From: Sphingobacterium thalpophilum
Lineage (GTDB): Bacteria > Bacteroidota > Bacteroidia > Sphingobacteriales > Sphingobacteriaceae
Assembly: GCF_901482695.1 (NCBI RefSeq)
Contig: NZ_LR590484.1
Location: 4,960,001-5,024,000 of the forward strand
DNA length: 64,000 bases
Reading direction: 5' to 3'
In this document: positions 1 through 9,800 of the stretch, in pieces
Numbering within the stretch: position 1 is the first letter of the stretch
How the letters are laid out: each line of letters starts with the position of its first letter
The notes under the pieces: generated by a model
Seen by the model: the letters and a program-made list of their open reading frames with translations, nothing else
The model's database searches: none
Told to the model about the DNA's origin: nothing
Program-made: the position numbers and the translations under genes

Positions 1-99
1 TGTCTGTCCCTGCCAAGATAGACGTGCCCGTTTTCACCGATCTTAAGCTCCGCATAATATTTTAGTGCAAAGCGATGCTCGGGTAATGGTAACAGAAGA
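1..99 (-). pseudogene. Distal fragment of a split IS21-family istA
   Basis: On the minus strand these bases read LLPLPEHRFALKYYAELKIG and onward, in the frame that continues the istA copy broken at position 2551. The junction codons match: the gene at 2551-3511 reads CEKHLL before running into IS sequence, and this piece resumes after KHLL. It is therefore the C-terminal half of the older IstA transposase, separated from its N-terminal half by the insertion at 100-2550. It runs off the left edge, so the rest of this older element, presumably including its istB, lies outside. Confidence 0.8.
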
Positions 100-202
100 T
101 GTTAATTCTCATTAAAACACCCCCACTAATTCTCATTAAAATGCCGCCACCTTGATATTTAATTAAGGTTTAATTTGTCGGGAAGTTTTAATCTCCGACA
201 GT

Positions 203-1642
203 ATGTATAAAGTGGCAATGTATAATACGATAAAAACACTGCTGTCCCACGGGAAGTCGATTCGTGAGATAGCCTCGGAACTTGGGATGTGCCGCAAGAC
301 CGTTTCACGCATCCAGAAATCGCTGGCCCGTGGGCTTGAAGAACCCTTGCCCCAGATAAGGCCAAAGCGGCTTGACGATTATCTGGAAGATATCCGGGAA
401 TATAGGGACAAGGGGCTGAGCGCGGTACTCATCCACCAGCGGCTTCGGGACCGACATGGGCTGGATGTATCCTACCCGAGTGTGGCCAGGAGCATTGAGA
501 GACTAAAGAAACAGGAAGTATATGTACCGTTGCACAGCGACCCGGGAGAGGAAGGGCAGGTAGACTTCGGCTATCTGGGTATCTTTCGACGGAACGGGCG
601 TCCTGTCAAGGTATGGGTCTTTTCCATGGTTCTCTCCCATAGCCGGTACAGCTTCTATAAGCTGGTTACCAGTCAACGTGTGGATGAATTCTTGGATTGC
701 CATATCAAAGCTTTCGAGTATTTCGGCGGGGTTCCCCGTACGGTCAAACTTGACAACCTGAAGTCCGGAGTGACCACTCCGGACCTGTATGAACCGGAGC
801 TGCAGCGGCAATATTCGGAATTTCTATCCTACTATGGGTGCGCGGGGATTGCCTGCCGTCCCCGCAGGCCGCAGGATAAGGGAAAGGTAGAATCTTCGAT
901 CAAATATGTAAAGAACAATTTCCTGAAGGGCTTTGAAGGTAACAGTTACCACGATCTGCTTTGCGGACTAAAGGTCTGGAACGAAGAAACCTGTAATAAG
1001 CGTGTCCACGGCACCACGCGGCGTGTACCACTGGCGATGTTCCAGCAAAGCGAAAAGCCGGCACTGATGGACCTTCCGCTGCTCCGGTACGAGATTCTGG
1101 AAGTCGGCTCCAGAAAGGTCACGCGGCTGGCACATGTCAGCTACCGCCATAATTACTACTCGGTACCGTCTACCTACGCCGGTAAGACCGTCAGACTGGA
1201 GAGTAACGGCACCTGTTTGAAAATATTTGACGGGAGCATCCAGATAGCGGTCCATCAGGTCAGCGGGCAGATCGGTATGTACGTTTCCCGCCAGGAACAT
1301 CGACCAGAATACAAAAAGAACGTAAGCAGGGAGGAATACCAACATCAGATGGCCGGAATTGGCCCCTACACGGCACGTTTCTTTGAGCATCTTGTGGCCG
1401 CGGTTCCTACCCATTGGGGCCCCATGACCCGTGGGGTCCTTAAACTAAGGAAGCGGTTTACCGACCAGCAGATTGACCTTTCGTGCAAACGTGCGCTCCA
1501 CTTCAGGGCGTTCAGCTACCAGCAGGTCAAACGGATATGCGAGAACGAGCTGTACCAGCAGAACTATGACGAGCCGGTCCCGATGGCCTATTCCTGTGAA
1601 TACGAACACGAACTGGGTCTATATGACCGTTTAACAAACTAA
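203..1642 (+). CDS. istA: IS21-family transposase IstA
   Basis: The DDE transposase that cuts and joins DNA ends, working with the IstB ATPase encoded 16 bp downstream. The 479-residue protein has an N-terminal helix-turn-helix (about residues 17-37, SIREIASELGMCRKTVSRI) for end recognition. A retroviral-integrase-type core follows, with candidate catalytic residues D121 (GQVDFGY), D184 (VKLDNLKSG) and E230 (GKVESSIKYV). Length is normal for IstA. ATG at 203 is used; an in-frame ATG at 218 is an alternative. No internal stop or frameshift is seen, so the element may be active. The family call is firm. Confidence 0.93.
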   Translation: MYKVAMYNTIKTLLSHGKSIREIASELGMCRKTVSRIQKSLARGLEEPLPQIRPKRLDDYLEDIREYRDKGLSAVLIHQRLRDRHGLDVSYPSVARSIERLKKQEVYVPLHSDPGEEGQVDFGYLGIFRRNGRPVKVWVFSMVLSHSRYSFYKLVTSQRVDEFLDCHIKAFEYFGGVPRTVKLDNLKSGVTTPDLYEPELQRQYSEFLSYYGCAGIACRPRRPQDKGKVESSIKYVKNNFLKGFEGNSYHDLLCGLKVWNEETCNKRVHGTTRRVPLAMFQQSEKPALMDLPLLRYEILEVGSRKVTRLAHVSYRHNYYSVPSTYAGKTVRLESNGTCLKIFDGSIQIAVHQVSGQIGMYVSRQEHRPEYKKNVSREEYQHQMAGIGPYTARFFEHLVAAVPTHWGPMTRGVLKLRKRFTDQQIDLSCKRALHFRAFSYQQVKRICENELYQQNYDEPVPMAYSCEYEHELGLYDRLTN

Positions 1643-1658
1643 TATAAATAAATATAAT

Positions 1659-2483
1659 ATGGAAACATTATTGGCAAGCCTACGCCACCTAAAATTGGCC
1701 ACGATGGCCCAAAACCTGGAAATGAGAAACAGACATGCCCTGGAAAAACAGATCAGCTATCTGGAATTCCTCGAGCTGCTCGTTGAAGATGAAACGGTCA
1801 AACGACAGGCCAATGGTTACCAGTCCCGGCTAAAAGAATCCCGTCTGGATACCCAAAAGATACTTGATAGCTATGACCTGACTTACCAACCTGGACTCGA
1901 CAGAAGACAGTTGTCCGATCTGGCATCGTGCAGGTTCATCGAACAACGCTCCAACGCCATATTCATGGGCAAACCCGGAGTGGGAAAGACTCATCTGGCA
2001 AATGCTATCGGGCTGGAAGCGGTCAAGAGAGGTAAAAGGGTGCTGTTCGTGCACACCAACGAAATGGTCGACCGACTTTTTGCCTCACGGGCCGACGGCA
2101 GCTACGCGACGACACTGCAGCGCTTCCTGAAGCCGGATCTGTTGATACTCGATGAACTTGGCTTTAAGAAAATGCCACAGAACAGTATGGAGGACTTCTT
2201 TGAAATCGTACGCAGACGGTACGAAACAGGATCGATGATCATCACCACCAACCGAAACTTCGAGGACTGGGGGAACCTCTTTGGGGATAGAGTGATCGCT
2301 TCGGCCATCATAGACCGGATAGTCCATCATGCAACCATCGTAAAACTCAATGGCAATAGTTATCGGGTGAAAAACCTAATGGAATTGCAGGATCTCTTTC
2401 CGAACGAAGAAGCTCCAAAGGGAAAAAGAGGAAGACCAAGAAAACAGGAAAGCGAATTAACCGGGGAGCATGAGAATGAATGA
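1659..2483 (+). CDS. istB: IS21-family transposition ATPase IstB
   Basis: An AAA+ ATPase related to DnaC that helps IstA choose and engage target DNA. The 274-residue protein has a Walker A motif at about 104-111 (GKPGVGKT) and a Walker B at about 161-166 (LLILDE). An arginine-rich middle and the motif DRVIASAIIDRIVHHA near the C-terminus are typical of IstB. The tail is basic (KGKRGRPRK). It follows istA with a 16-bp gap in the same transcription unit and ends 67 bp before the right end of the element. It looks intact and of normal length. Confidence 0.93.
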   Translation: METLLASLRHLKLATMAQNLEMRNRHALEKQISYLEFLELLVEDETVKRQANGYQSRLKESRLDTQKILDSYDLTYQPGLDRRQLSDLASCRFIEQRSNAIFMGKPGVGKTHLANAIGLEAVKRGKRVLFVHTNEMVDRLFASRADGSYATTLQRFLKPDLLILDELGFKKMPQNSMEDFFEIVRRRYETGSMIITTNRNFEDWGNLFGDRVIASAIIDRIVHHATIVKLNGNSYRVKNLMELQDLFPNEEAPKGKRGRPRKQESELTGEHENE

Positions 2484-2550
2484 TTTTTTTATGATATTAG
2501 TGGAGGCATTTTAGTGAGAATCGGTGGCGGCATTCTGATGATAATTGACA

Positions 2551-3511
2551 GAAGATGTTTTTCACAGCTGAGGAACCGTTCCTGCCGACAATAACTCCTG
2601 TTCTGCATACGCGTCTGGTTCAGCTTCAATACACAGTCTTCAACGGCGCTGTTGAGGGCTGATAATGAGAAAAAGCTCCTGTTTCGAAGTTTGGCAAATA
2701 CCTGCGTATAAATGATCTTTACATGGTTTTCTACGGCACTCTTGTCCCTGGGCTTTCCAGCGCGTGCAGGAACGATAACAGTACCGTAATGATTGGCCAG
2801 ATCTTCCATACAGCGGTTGATTTCCGGTTCGTACCTGTCACTTTTTATAACCGCAGACTTAAGATTGTCCGGAACGATACATCTTGGCACCCCGCCAAGA
2901 AACTGTATACATTTATCCAGCGCGTCCAAAAAGTCGGGTGTCTTCTGGCTCGGCACAGCTGTGGCATAACAATAATTGGAAAAAGGAAGACAGGCCACAA
3001 ATATCTCACAATTTATGATCTCACCGGTATTGCCATCGATAAAATGAAGCTTCTTGCCGGAAAAGTCGATATAAAGTTTATCTGCTGGCGTATGTTCCAT
3101 GACCATCGAGCTGCGCTTCTGTACTTTGAGATATTGCCCCAGGTGGAAACAGAACTGTGAAAGTTCATAGCCGTCCGACACGCTTTGCTTATATTCTTCC
3201 CAAAGAAGTTTACGGGTAACACCGGGACGGCCGAGTTCTTGCTGAAAATAGGAAAGCCGCTCTTTGAAATCCTCAAACCGGGCATCACGATAGGCTGGAT
3301 TACCGGCATTCAGAAGCCCGTCGAGAATCGGATCCTCCAGTTCCAGCAGCTCGTTCATGTTGAGCTTTGCCTGACCGATCTTGAAAAGATAGGTCTTTAC
3401 GGTGTTCTTACTCAGTGATAAACAACGTGCTATCGCTTTTATGGCATAGCCCTGCTGTTTCAATCTTATCAATTGTTTTATCTGACTCATGGGTCTTGAT
3501 TTACCGGCCAT
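2551..3511 (-). pseudogene. Older IS21-family istA, split by the 100-2550 insertion
   Basis: The N-terminal two thirds of a second, distantly related IstA. It has an N-terminal helix-turn-helix (IKAIARCLSLSKNTVKTYLF) and a DDE core with LYIDFSGKK, CIVPDNLKSAV and DKSAVENHVK supplying the acidic residues. The open frame continues artificially to 2489 through the end of the inserted element (residues IIIRMPPPI and onward are IS end sequence). The true continuation lies at 1-99. Likely start at 3511 or at the ATG at 3490. Non-functional because it is interrupted. Confidence 0.85.
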
Positions 3512-3576
3512 TGGAATAACTCTTAAAAATCTTATCCCAAATAAATCAAAATAACCAAGGGGGTCAATTTACTCCG

Positions 3577-3684
3577 GAATATGCAATCGGTGAAGATACA
3601 ATTGCAGACGCAATACTCGATAGACTGATCCATGGATCTTACAGAATCGAACTTAAAGGCGAAAGTCTAAGAAAAAAGAAGTAA
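3577..3684 (+). pseudogene. C-terminal remnant of a third IS21-family istB
   Basis: Plus-strand codons 3577-3684 read EYAIGEDTIADAILDRLIHG, then YRIELKGESLRKKK and a stop. This matches the usual IstB C-terminus (compare RVIASAIIDRIVHHA in the intact istB upstream). There is no start or Walker motif. The left boundary abuts an IS21-type end (GGGGGTCAATTTACTCCGG, 3560-3577) that belongs to the older istA element, so that element probably inserted into this one. The orientation is opposite to the adjacent istA, so they are not the same element. Confidence 0.75.
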
Positions 3685-3726
3685 TATTGTCAGGTCATCA
3701 GTTGGACTGAAGAAAGCCTTGATAGA

Positions 3727-3763
3727 GGGGTCAGTATGTCCAGCGGAGGGGTCAACTTCAACA
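3727..3763 (+). repeat. IS21-type terminal repeats (right end of third element)
   Basis: Two GGGGTCA copies, at 3727-3733 and 3748-3754, are spaced 21 bp apart. The outer end reads TGTTGAAGTTGACCCC on the minus strand, starting at 3763. Paired end repeats and a TGTT terminus are typical of IS21 ends. The element stops at 3763, directly against coding sequence of a broken hxlR gene. Confidence 0.65.
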
Positions 3764-3911
3764 TTATATCCATTTTGCGCCGGAGTTCGCTTGGGCGTTT
3801 GTACCCTTCATTGATAAACCACAATAATCTTATTTTCCATTTACCATAGAGAACTTCACCAATCAGGTCTAAACCACAGTTGAGACTTAAAGGTATTTTC
3901 TTTTCGTACAT
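3764..3911 (-). pseudogene. 5' fragment of an HxlR-family regulator
   Basis: The first 49 codons of a winged-helix HxlR regulator: MYEKKIPLSLNCGLDLIGEV followed by GKWKIRLLWFINEGYKRP. It closely resembles the intact HxlR protein at 34065-34412, which starts MYEKKLPVNLDCGLHLFLQV. The frame runs into IS21 end sequence at 3763, so the recognition helix, wing and dimerisation parts are missing. The other half should lie beyond the left edge of the window, on the far side of the nested IS block. Non-functional. Confidence 0.75.
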
Positions 3912-4131
3912 ATTCCAAAATTAAGTCAATGTTCGAAAATATACAATATGGGATAAATTTATCCCTATGCAATTCGTTTTTCCGTACTTGTGTAAACAGG
4001 CTTTCAGATAATTACCAAATTATAAATATTGGAAAGAGTACTCGAAATATACATTATTTTCAAGGATTAGTGGTCATAAGAGAACCTCTTGTTTACTTTT
4101 TAATCGTACACAAGAGGTTAATCTTTTTATT

Positions 4132-5364
4132 TTAAAGTATTTTATCTAATTGCTTTTTTAGTTCCGGGTCTGATGGCCTTTTTGCGTTTCCAGATACGAT
4201 TGTTCCATTAGGGGCTATTAAAATAAATCTAGGGATTGCACTGATGTTATAATCTTTTATAAAATCTGAATTAAAGTCTTTATCAGCGATAAGTTGTGTT
4301 CCCCCTAAGTTGTTGGATTTTACATAAGTTGACCATTTTTCATAATCTTTCATTCTGTCAACAGAAATACTTACGAAGGATATTTTTTTATTGTGATATA
4401 ACTTTTCTATCTTCTGCAAATAAGGAATCTCAGCTTTACAAGGGGCACACCAGGTTGCCCAGATATCTATGTATACATATTTGCCCCGTAAATCTTTAAG
4501 GGATACGCTTTTATTGTTTACATCTTTAAAATTGAACTCCGGAGATGGTTTATTATCAGCTGTTTTTCTAAAATTAGCGTATACCTTTGATACTTCATCT
4601 TTATAATAGGGGCTTACAACCACCTTCATAAAATTAGAGTAGGCCTGTTCTCTCGCTTCAATATTTTTTACCATTTTTAAAATAGAACAGGTATAGTCAA
4701 AATTAAGATATTCCCTCATAAATGGGTTGGTAATTTCTCTATTGATGACATTCAGTTCGACGATGTATTCGCCGTCATACCCTAAGGGGGATTCTTCGTT
4801 ATATTTAGTTTGCTTTAATTTGATGATTCTACTTTCTAACCATTCCCTGTAGCTGGCAGACCTTTTAAACATGTCCTCATCATTGACATTTTCTTCAGTT
4901 TCAGCGATGAAATTTTGCAATAGCAATTTGTCACTTTCGCTCATTTTCTTTGGATATGCTTTTTGATAGGCCGAATCCAGCTGCTTTTTATCTGCTTTTG
5001 CTCCAATAAGTCTATAGTATTCTTCCAAAGAAACAGAATCTTTTCCATATCCTCTGCGGTAAGTGTCTGCGAGCTCCTTGATGAAATAATTTACATCTTT
5101 TGTTTTTAAAGCTTTGGCACCTGTATCCGTTTCATTAGTAAAAGTATCGTTGATATCTTTTTGTAGCGATCTTGCCTTACTGATAAAATCACTTGTTGAC
5201 AATGCATATATACTGTATAGATAGCTACCTTTTATAATTGGAAAGTAGTTATTTGATATCTTATATTTTTCTGGGACCAAATCGTCAACAAGGACTGGCT
5301 TAGATGACTGAGCAAAAGCGGAAATGCTCAAGAATAAAAATAGGAATAGTGTTATATTTTTCAT
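4132..5364 (-). CDS. TlpA-like periplasmic thiol-disulfide oxidoreductase
   Basis: A 410-residue exported protein with an N-terminal signal peptide (about residues 1-19, ending SAFAQ). A mostly helical region of unknown role spans about 25-270, and a TlpA/AhpC-type thioredoxin domain about 275-410. The redox motif WCAPC is at 305-309, and a proline in AIPRFI near 380 is the likely cis-proline. Such proteins reduce or isomerise disulfides in exported proteins. It is the last gene of the sigma-FecR-SusC-SusD locus, 35 bp after the SusD-like gene, so it probably acts on a component or substrate of that locus. The long N-terminal region is unrecognised. Confidence 0.82.
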   Translation of the reverse strand: MKNITLFLFLFLSISAFAQSSKPVLVDDLVPEKYKISNNYFPIIKGSYLYSIYALSTSDFISKARSLQKDINDTFTNETDTGAKALKTKDVNYFIKELADTYRRGYGKDSVSLEEYYRLIGAKADKKQLDSAYQKAYPKKMSESDKLLLQNFIAETEENVNDEDMFKRSASYREWLESRIIKLKQTKYNEESPLGYDGEYIVELNVINREITNPFMREYLNFDYTCSILKMVKNIEAREQAYSNFMKVVVSPYYKDEVSKVYANFRKTADNKPSPEFNFKDVNNKSVSLKDLRGKYVYIDIWATWCAPCKAEIPYLQKIEKLYHNKKISFVSISVDRMKDYEKWSTYVKSNNLGGTQLIADKDFNSDFIKDYNISAIPRFILIAPNGTIVSGNAKRPSDPELKKQLDKIL

Positions 5365-5399
5365 GTGATAAAAATCTTGTTTAATTTTTTTATGTTCAT

Positions 5400-6737
5400 T
5401 TAATTGACTTGCATGTTGGGATTGAATTTTCTCACCCGAGTTGGTATCTGAAAAGTGTAACGATTACTTTGTGGCGTTAATGTCTCCTGAAGTTCAGAAT
5501 TTTCCCTGTTAATACGTTTGACGTCTTTCATCAGGCCATCTCTATCCAGTCTTTTCATATCCATCCAGCGTGTGGCTCCAAAAGCTAATTCCCGTCTCCT
5601 TTCTGCCAATACCAATTTTAAAGCATCATCTTTATTCAGTGAAGTAGCGGGCTGATAAGCAGAAGCCTTTATTCTAACTTTCCGGATTATATTTAGATAT
5701 TCCATAGCAGCAGCGGTACGGTTAGAACGAGCCGCCAGTTCAGCAAGGGTCAAATAAACTTCCGGAAAAGTTATTCCAAAATTTGCTTCCCCATATGCTC
5801 CCCCTCGATTGATTCCTTTGTTGTTACTGATCGTCAAAATGCTGTATCTTAGATCATTTTCATCAAAATATGTTTTTAGCTCATCAGAATACAACATAAA
5901 TACCGGGACATTTCTATCTTCACTTCCACGCTGCCATAAAATTTCAGGATCAAGATCGGCAATAGGTAGGTCATCACTTGACTCAATTGTATTATAATCC
6001 GTTAGTTTATGGGCTACGGCCAGAGTTTCCAGGGCATATTTTTCGGCATTAGTATAGTCGGCAATATATAGATAGACTCTTGAAAGAAATCCTTTTGCGG
6101 CACCTTTTGTTGCTCTGTAGCGATTTACATTATTTAATGGCAAACAGTCAATTGCACGCAGGGTGTTATTGACAATACTGTCTATATTATCCTGGATTAA
6201 TGCTCTTGGGGGGACTTTATCAGTTACATTTGTCGTTGTTACCCATGGTAGTCCTAGGTCCGTATTTTTAGTATTTATATTATAGCTCTTTGCATACACT
6301 GTTAGGAGTGTAAAATAGGCATCTGCACGAGCTAATAAAGCCTCTCCCAGCACTTCTTTTTTCTTTTGTTCATTGCTGCCGGTAGCAGACATTACATTGT
6401 TGATGATAACGTTTGCATCGTAGATGATCCTGTACAATTGCCCCCAGATAACCGGGCTCACCTGGTCATTAATATCTTTTTCCTCCCGCCAGAAATATAG
6501 GTTGGCGTTGACACTTTTATCTTTGGCGCTATAAGTGCCATAATAATCATCTGTACAATAAAGTAGGGCAGAAGGAAAAGACTGGGTCATTGTGAAGGAA
6601 TTTAACATGCTTTCAAAGTCAGTCAATTTTTCCGGCAGGACTACACCCTTGGGCTTTACTTCCAGAAAGTCTCCACAGGATAGAATACTTAGTAGTGTTA
6701 ATAAAATCAAAAATTTCAATAGTATTTTTTTCATCAT
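5400..6737 (-). CDS. SusD/RagB-family substrate-binding lipoprotein
   Basis: A 445-residue surface lipoprotein that caps a SusC barrel and binds the substrate. It starts with a lipoprotein signal whose lipobox cysteine is C21 (LSILSCGDF). The TPR-like helical fold of SusD is indicated by the conserved N-terminal FLEVKPKG and by C-terminal motifs LAELAARSN and VLAERRRELAFGATRWMDMK. It lies 112 bp downstream of the SusC-like gene in the same direction. The substrate cannot be told from the sequence: no glycoside hydrolase or peptidase gene is nearby. Confidence 0.92.
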   Translation of the reverse strand: MMKKILLKFLILLTLLSILSCGDFLEVKPKGVVLPEKLTDFESMLNSFTMTQSFPSALLYCTDDYYGTYSAKDKSVNANLYFWREEKDINDQVSPVIWGQLYRIIYDANVIINNVMSATGSNEQKKKEVLGEALLARADAYFTLLTVYAKSYNINTKNTDLGLPWVTTTNVTDKVPPRALIQDNIDSIVNNTLRAIDCLPLNNVNRYRATKGAAKGFLSRVYLYIADYTNAEKYALETLAVAHKLTDYNTIESSDDLPIADLDPEILWQRGSEDRNVPVFMLYSDELKTYFDENDLRYSILTISNNKGINRGGAYGEANFGITFPEVYLTLAELAARSNRTAAAMEYLNIIRKVRIKASAYQPATSLNKDDALKLVLAERRRELAFGATRWMDMKRLDRDGLMKDVKRINRENSELQETLTPQSNRYTFQIPTRVRKFNPNMQVN

Positions 6738-6849
6738 TTTATAATGTATTATTCCATCAGGAAGATGGGTTTGGCTGTTTTATGGAACTTATTAGCCAAT
6801 TTAAAGTCATATTTTTCGATATTTATCTTTTTTGTTTTCCGAACAAAAG

Positions 6850-9800
6850 CTAGAATGTAGTGGAAAATGTCAAACTATAAAATGAAGTTTGTGGCAGAGT
6901 CCTTATTCCTGTCCGTCTATCAATTGATTCGGGGTCTATATCATTTCCACTAAATGTATATTTGAATGGATTCTGAACCTGAAACCTAAATTGAGTATTG
7001 AATAGACCGACCTTTTGCAGGAAGTCATTTTTCAAATTGTAGGTTAAGATGATATCTCTCAGCCGAATGTAGTCTGCTTTACGTACATATCTGTCTCCGT
7101 AGGTATACCCGTCCCGTGCGGAATACATAAAGTTCTCAGGAGTTCCATACTCAGGGAGTCCCGGTATTGCAGTTACGAGCTCGTCTCCAGGCTTTTTCCA
7201 GTAGTTTGAAGAACCTTTTATCGCATTTCCGCTCTGTAGTTCATCAGGATTGGGTTGTTGAACTCTCATAACATGGCCGCCGTAATACATAAAAAGAAAA
7301 GACAAATCGAAAGAGCCTACAGAAAACTGGTTATTGAGACCGATCACATACTTGGGATTTGTTGTACCGCTATAGACCAGATCATCAAAATCGACATCAA
7401 TGACGGCATCGTCGTATGTATTTAAAACTAACACATTACCGTTTCTATCGTAAACTCCAGGGTGCCCTAAATTATTCAGTCCAGCGTATCTATAACTGAA
7501 TAGTGCATTCATTGGATAACCTTTCTGTAGGTCTGTGCCTGATACGATATCCAGGGATGAAGTTTTATCTTTGGTCTGTACTTCAATAACCTTATTTTTA
7601 TTGAAGGATGCAGTTGCACTTGTTCGCCATTTGAAGATGCCCTTATCAATATTTACGCTAGTGAGTAATATTTCAAGACCTTTATTCTCAATAGAAGCCG
7701 TATTAGCACTATATTGGTTAAATCCTAATGTTGGATCTGCGGACATCGTACCAAATACATCTTTTGTTCTTTTATAATAAAGGTCTACAGAACCTGATAT
7801 TCTATTTTTTAATAATCCATAATCTAACCCCAGATTATAGTTAGTTGTTGTTTCCCAGCGGATGGATTGGTTTTCAGGTGATAGTACATCATAAAAGACC
7901 TCTGAAGTGTTAAACCTATTATTAAGTCCGGATGTTAGGATCAGGAAAGGTCCGTTAAAGCTACTTGGAACATTGCCGTTAAAGCCGGAGGCGGCCCGAA
8001 TCTGTAATGAATTGATCCAGGAAACAGATTTAATAAATTCCTCTTCGCCCATACGCCAATTCATTCCTAAGGACCAAAGCGGTTTGTTTTTATACTTATC
8101 GTCTACTCCGAACAGATTAGACTGATCTATACGGATACTTCCAGTAGCGATATATTTATGCTTGAACATATAAGTTCCTTGTCCATAAAATGAACGGAAC
8201 CTTCTGTCGCTATATTTTTCTCCAAAATAGTCATTACTGTTAAACCTTGATCCGTAGTCCCCGACTTCTTTGAAGGCTGGTTTTATCCTTGAATTAAGCA
8301 CCTGAAGATTGACAGGTTTATTGATAAGAGACTGGTCATCGTAACCAAAGAATGTTGTTTTAAATGATTCAGCTTTTACTTGCCTTTGTTCAATACCAAT
8401 GATTCCCGAAATACTATGTTTTTTATCTTTTGTTTCGTAATTGAGATTTGCCTGAGCACGTAGGGTGTAAGCTGTATTTTTAAGTGTTTCTTTTGTCAGA
8501 AAATTTCCCTGTGGCAGGTCTGTGAATAAAGGGGTTCCCTTTGCTGGATCTTTTTTTGCCTTAGTATTTACCAGATACCTTACTCTATAAGAATCTTCTG
8601 TTTTAAGCAGGTCGTTCACACCCTGTTCATTTTCAATAGCGCCGCCAAGATCGATATTTAGCCACTCAGTAATTTTGGCATTAAGTCGGCCTTGTGCCCT
8701 GAAAGAATTGAGTGATGTCTTTTGAGTCGTAGCGGACAATTCTCCGAATGGGTAATAAAGCTGGTCATACAAACCTAGGGATTTGGCTCTCTCGTTATAA
8801 TCTTTATTTATTACATAAAATTTTTCTCTGAATTCACCAAAAGTAGCCGGAAGTGCATTACCATTTTCGTCGACAATCCTTTCAAAGGGGAGGAGGTCAC
8901 TATAATCTGGTGTAGTGCCATTTTTTACTCTGTTATTTGAATAAATTCCTTTAAAATCAAATGAAATATTCTTGTTGAACTTGTAAGTGTTGGCAACATT
9001 TAAAATGGTTTTTTTATTATCTGTGCCTACTTTCTGAGCTCTTTCTCCGATATGGTTGACACCAATTAGATATGTGCTTTTTTCCGTACCTCCGCTGATA
9101 TCAAAATTGATGTTATTGACAAGTCTACGTCTATAAAATAACCGTTTATACTCCGCAAGATTGTTGTAAGAAGCTATAGCGCCAATTTTCTCCTCTGCAA
9201 GCTTGTTATCTATAAGGCCATCTTTAAGATCGAATAGTATACTTGTAACTGGGTCAATTGGGTTATAATCTGAGTAAAAGTATCTTTCGTCACCGCCTGT
9301 ACTGACCATATCACGCTGTAAGTCTACGAATTCCTTTGTATCGAGATAGCGCATATAATCGAAATCGGGCTTTGAATCAAAAGCAAAAGTGTTTCTAAAA
9401 GTGAATGTTGGTTTACCGGATTTTCCCCTTCTGGTTTCTATAACAATAACACCGTTTGATGCCTGTACACCGTAAATTGAAGCTGCTGCTGCATCCCTTA
9501 ACACGCTCACTGATATGATATCATTTGGGTTTATGGAGTTTATGTCGATTTCAGTAGGAAAACCATCCAACACGATAAGTGGTTTTTTTACTGCGTCAAA
9601 AGTACTGACACCACGAATGGAAATTTCTCCAGAAATACTATTGTAGACTAGTCCTGGGACTTTTCCTTCCAGATTTTCTAGAAAGTTACCGGTTACGGCT
9701 ACCCGCTGTTGGTAGTCCTTTTCGCTTAATGTGGAGGCGGCACCCGTAAGCTGTTCTTTCTTGATCTTCTGGTAACCCGTCGAAATTACACTCACTTCGG

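Larger units (their letters stand above)
100..2550 (+). mobile_element. Intact IS21-family insertion sequence (istA-istB)
   Basis: A complete-looking 2451-bp IS21-family element. It starts TGTTAATTCTCATTA and ends with the complement of TGTCAATTATCATCA, so the termini are TGT and ACA with imperfect inverted repeats. Inside each end is a second related repeat (AATTCTCATTAAAATGCCGCC at the left). A 5-bp direct repeat GAAGA at 95-99 and 2551-2555 is the likely target duplication, within the 4-8 bp usual for IS21. Removing the element restores an open frame in an older istA, which independently supports the boundaries. Both transposition genes look intact. Confidence 0.88.

Noticed and set aside
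503..1414. Long antisense frames inside istA and many others inside the SusC, TonB-receptor and GAF genes.
   Set aside because: They are shadow frames of clear coding sequences on the other strand, with no family match or plausible start context.
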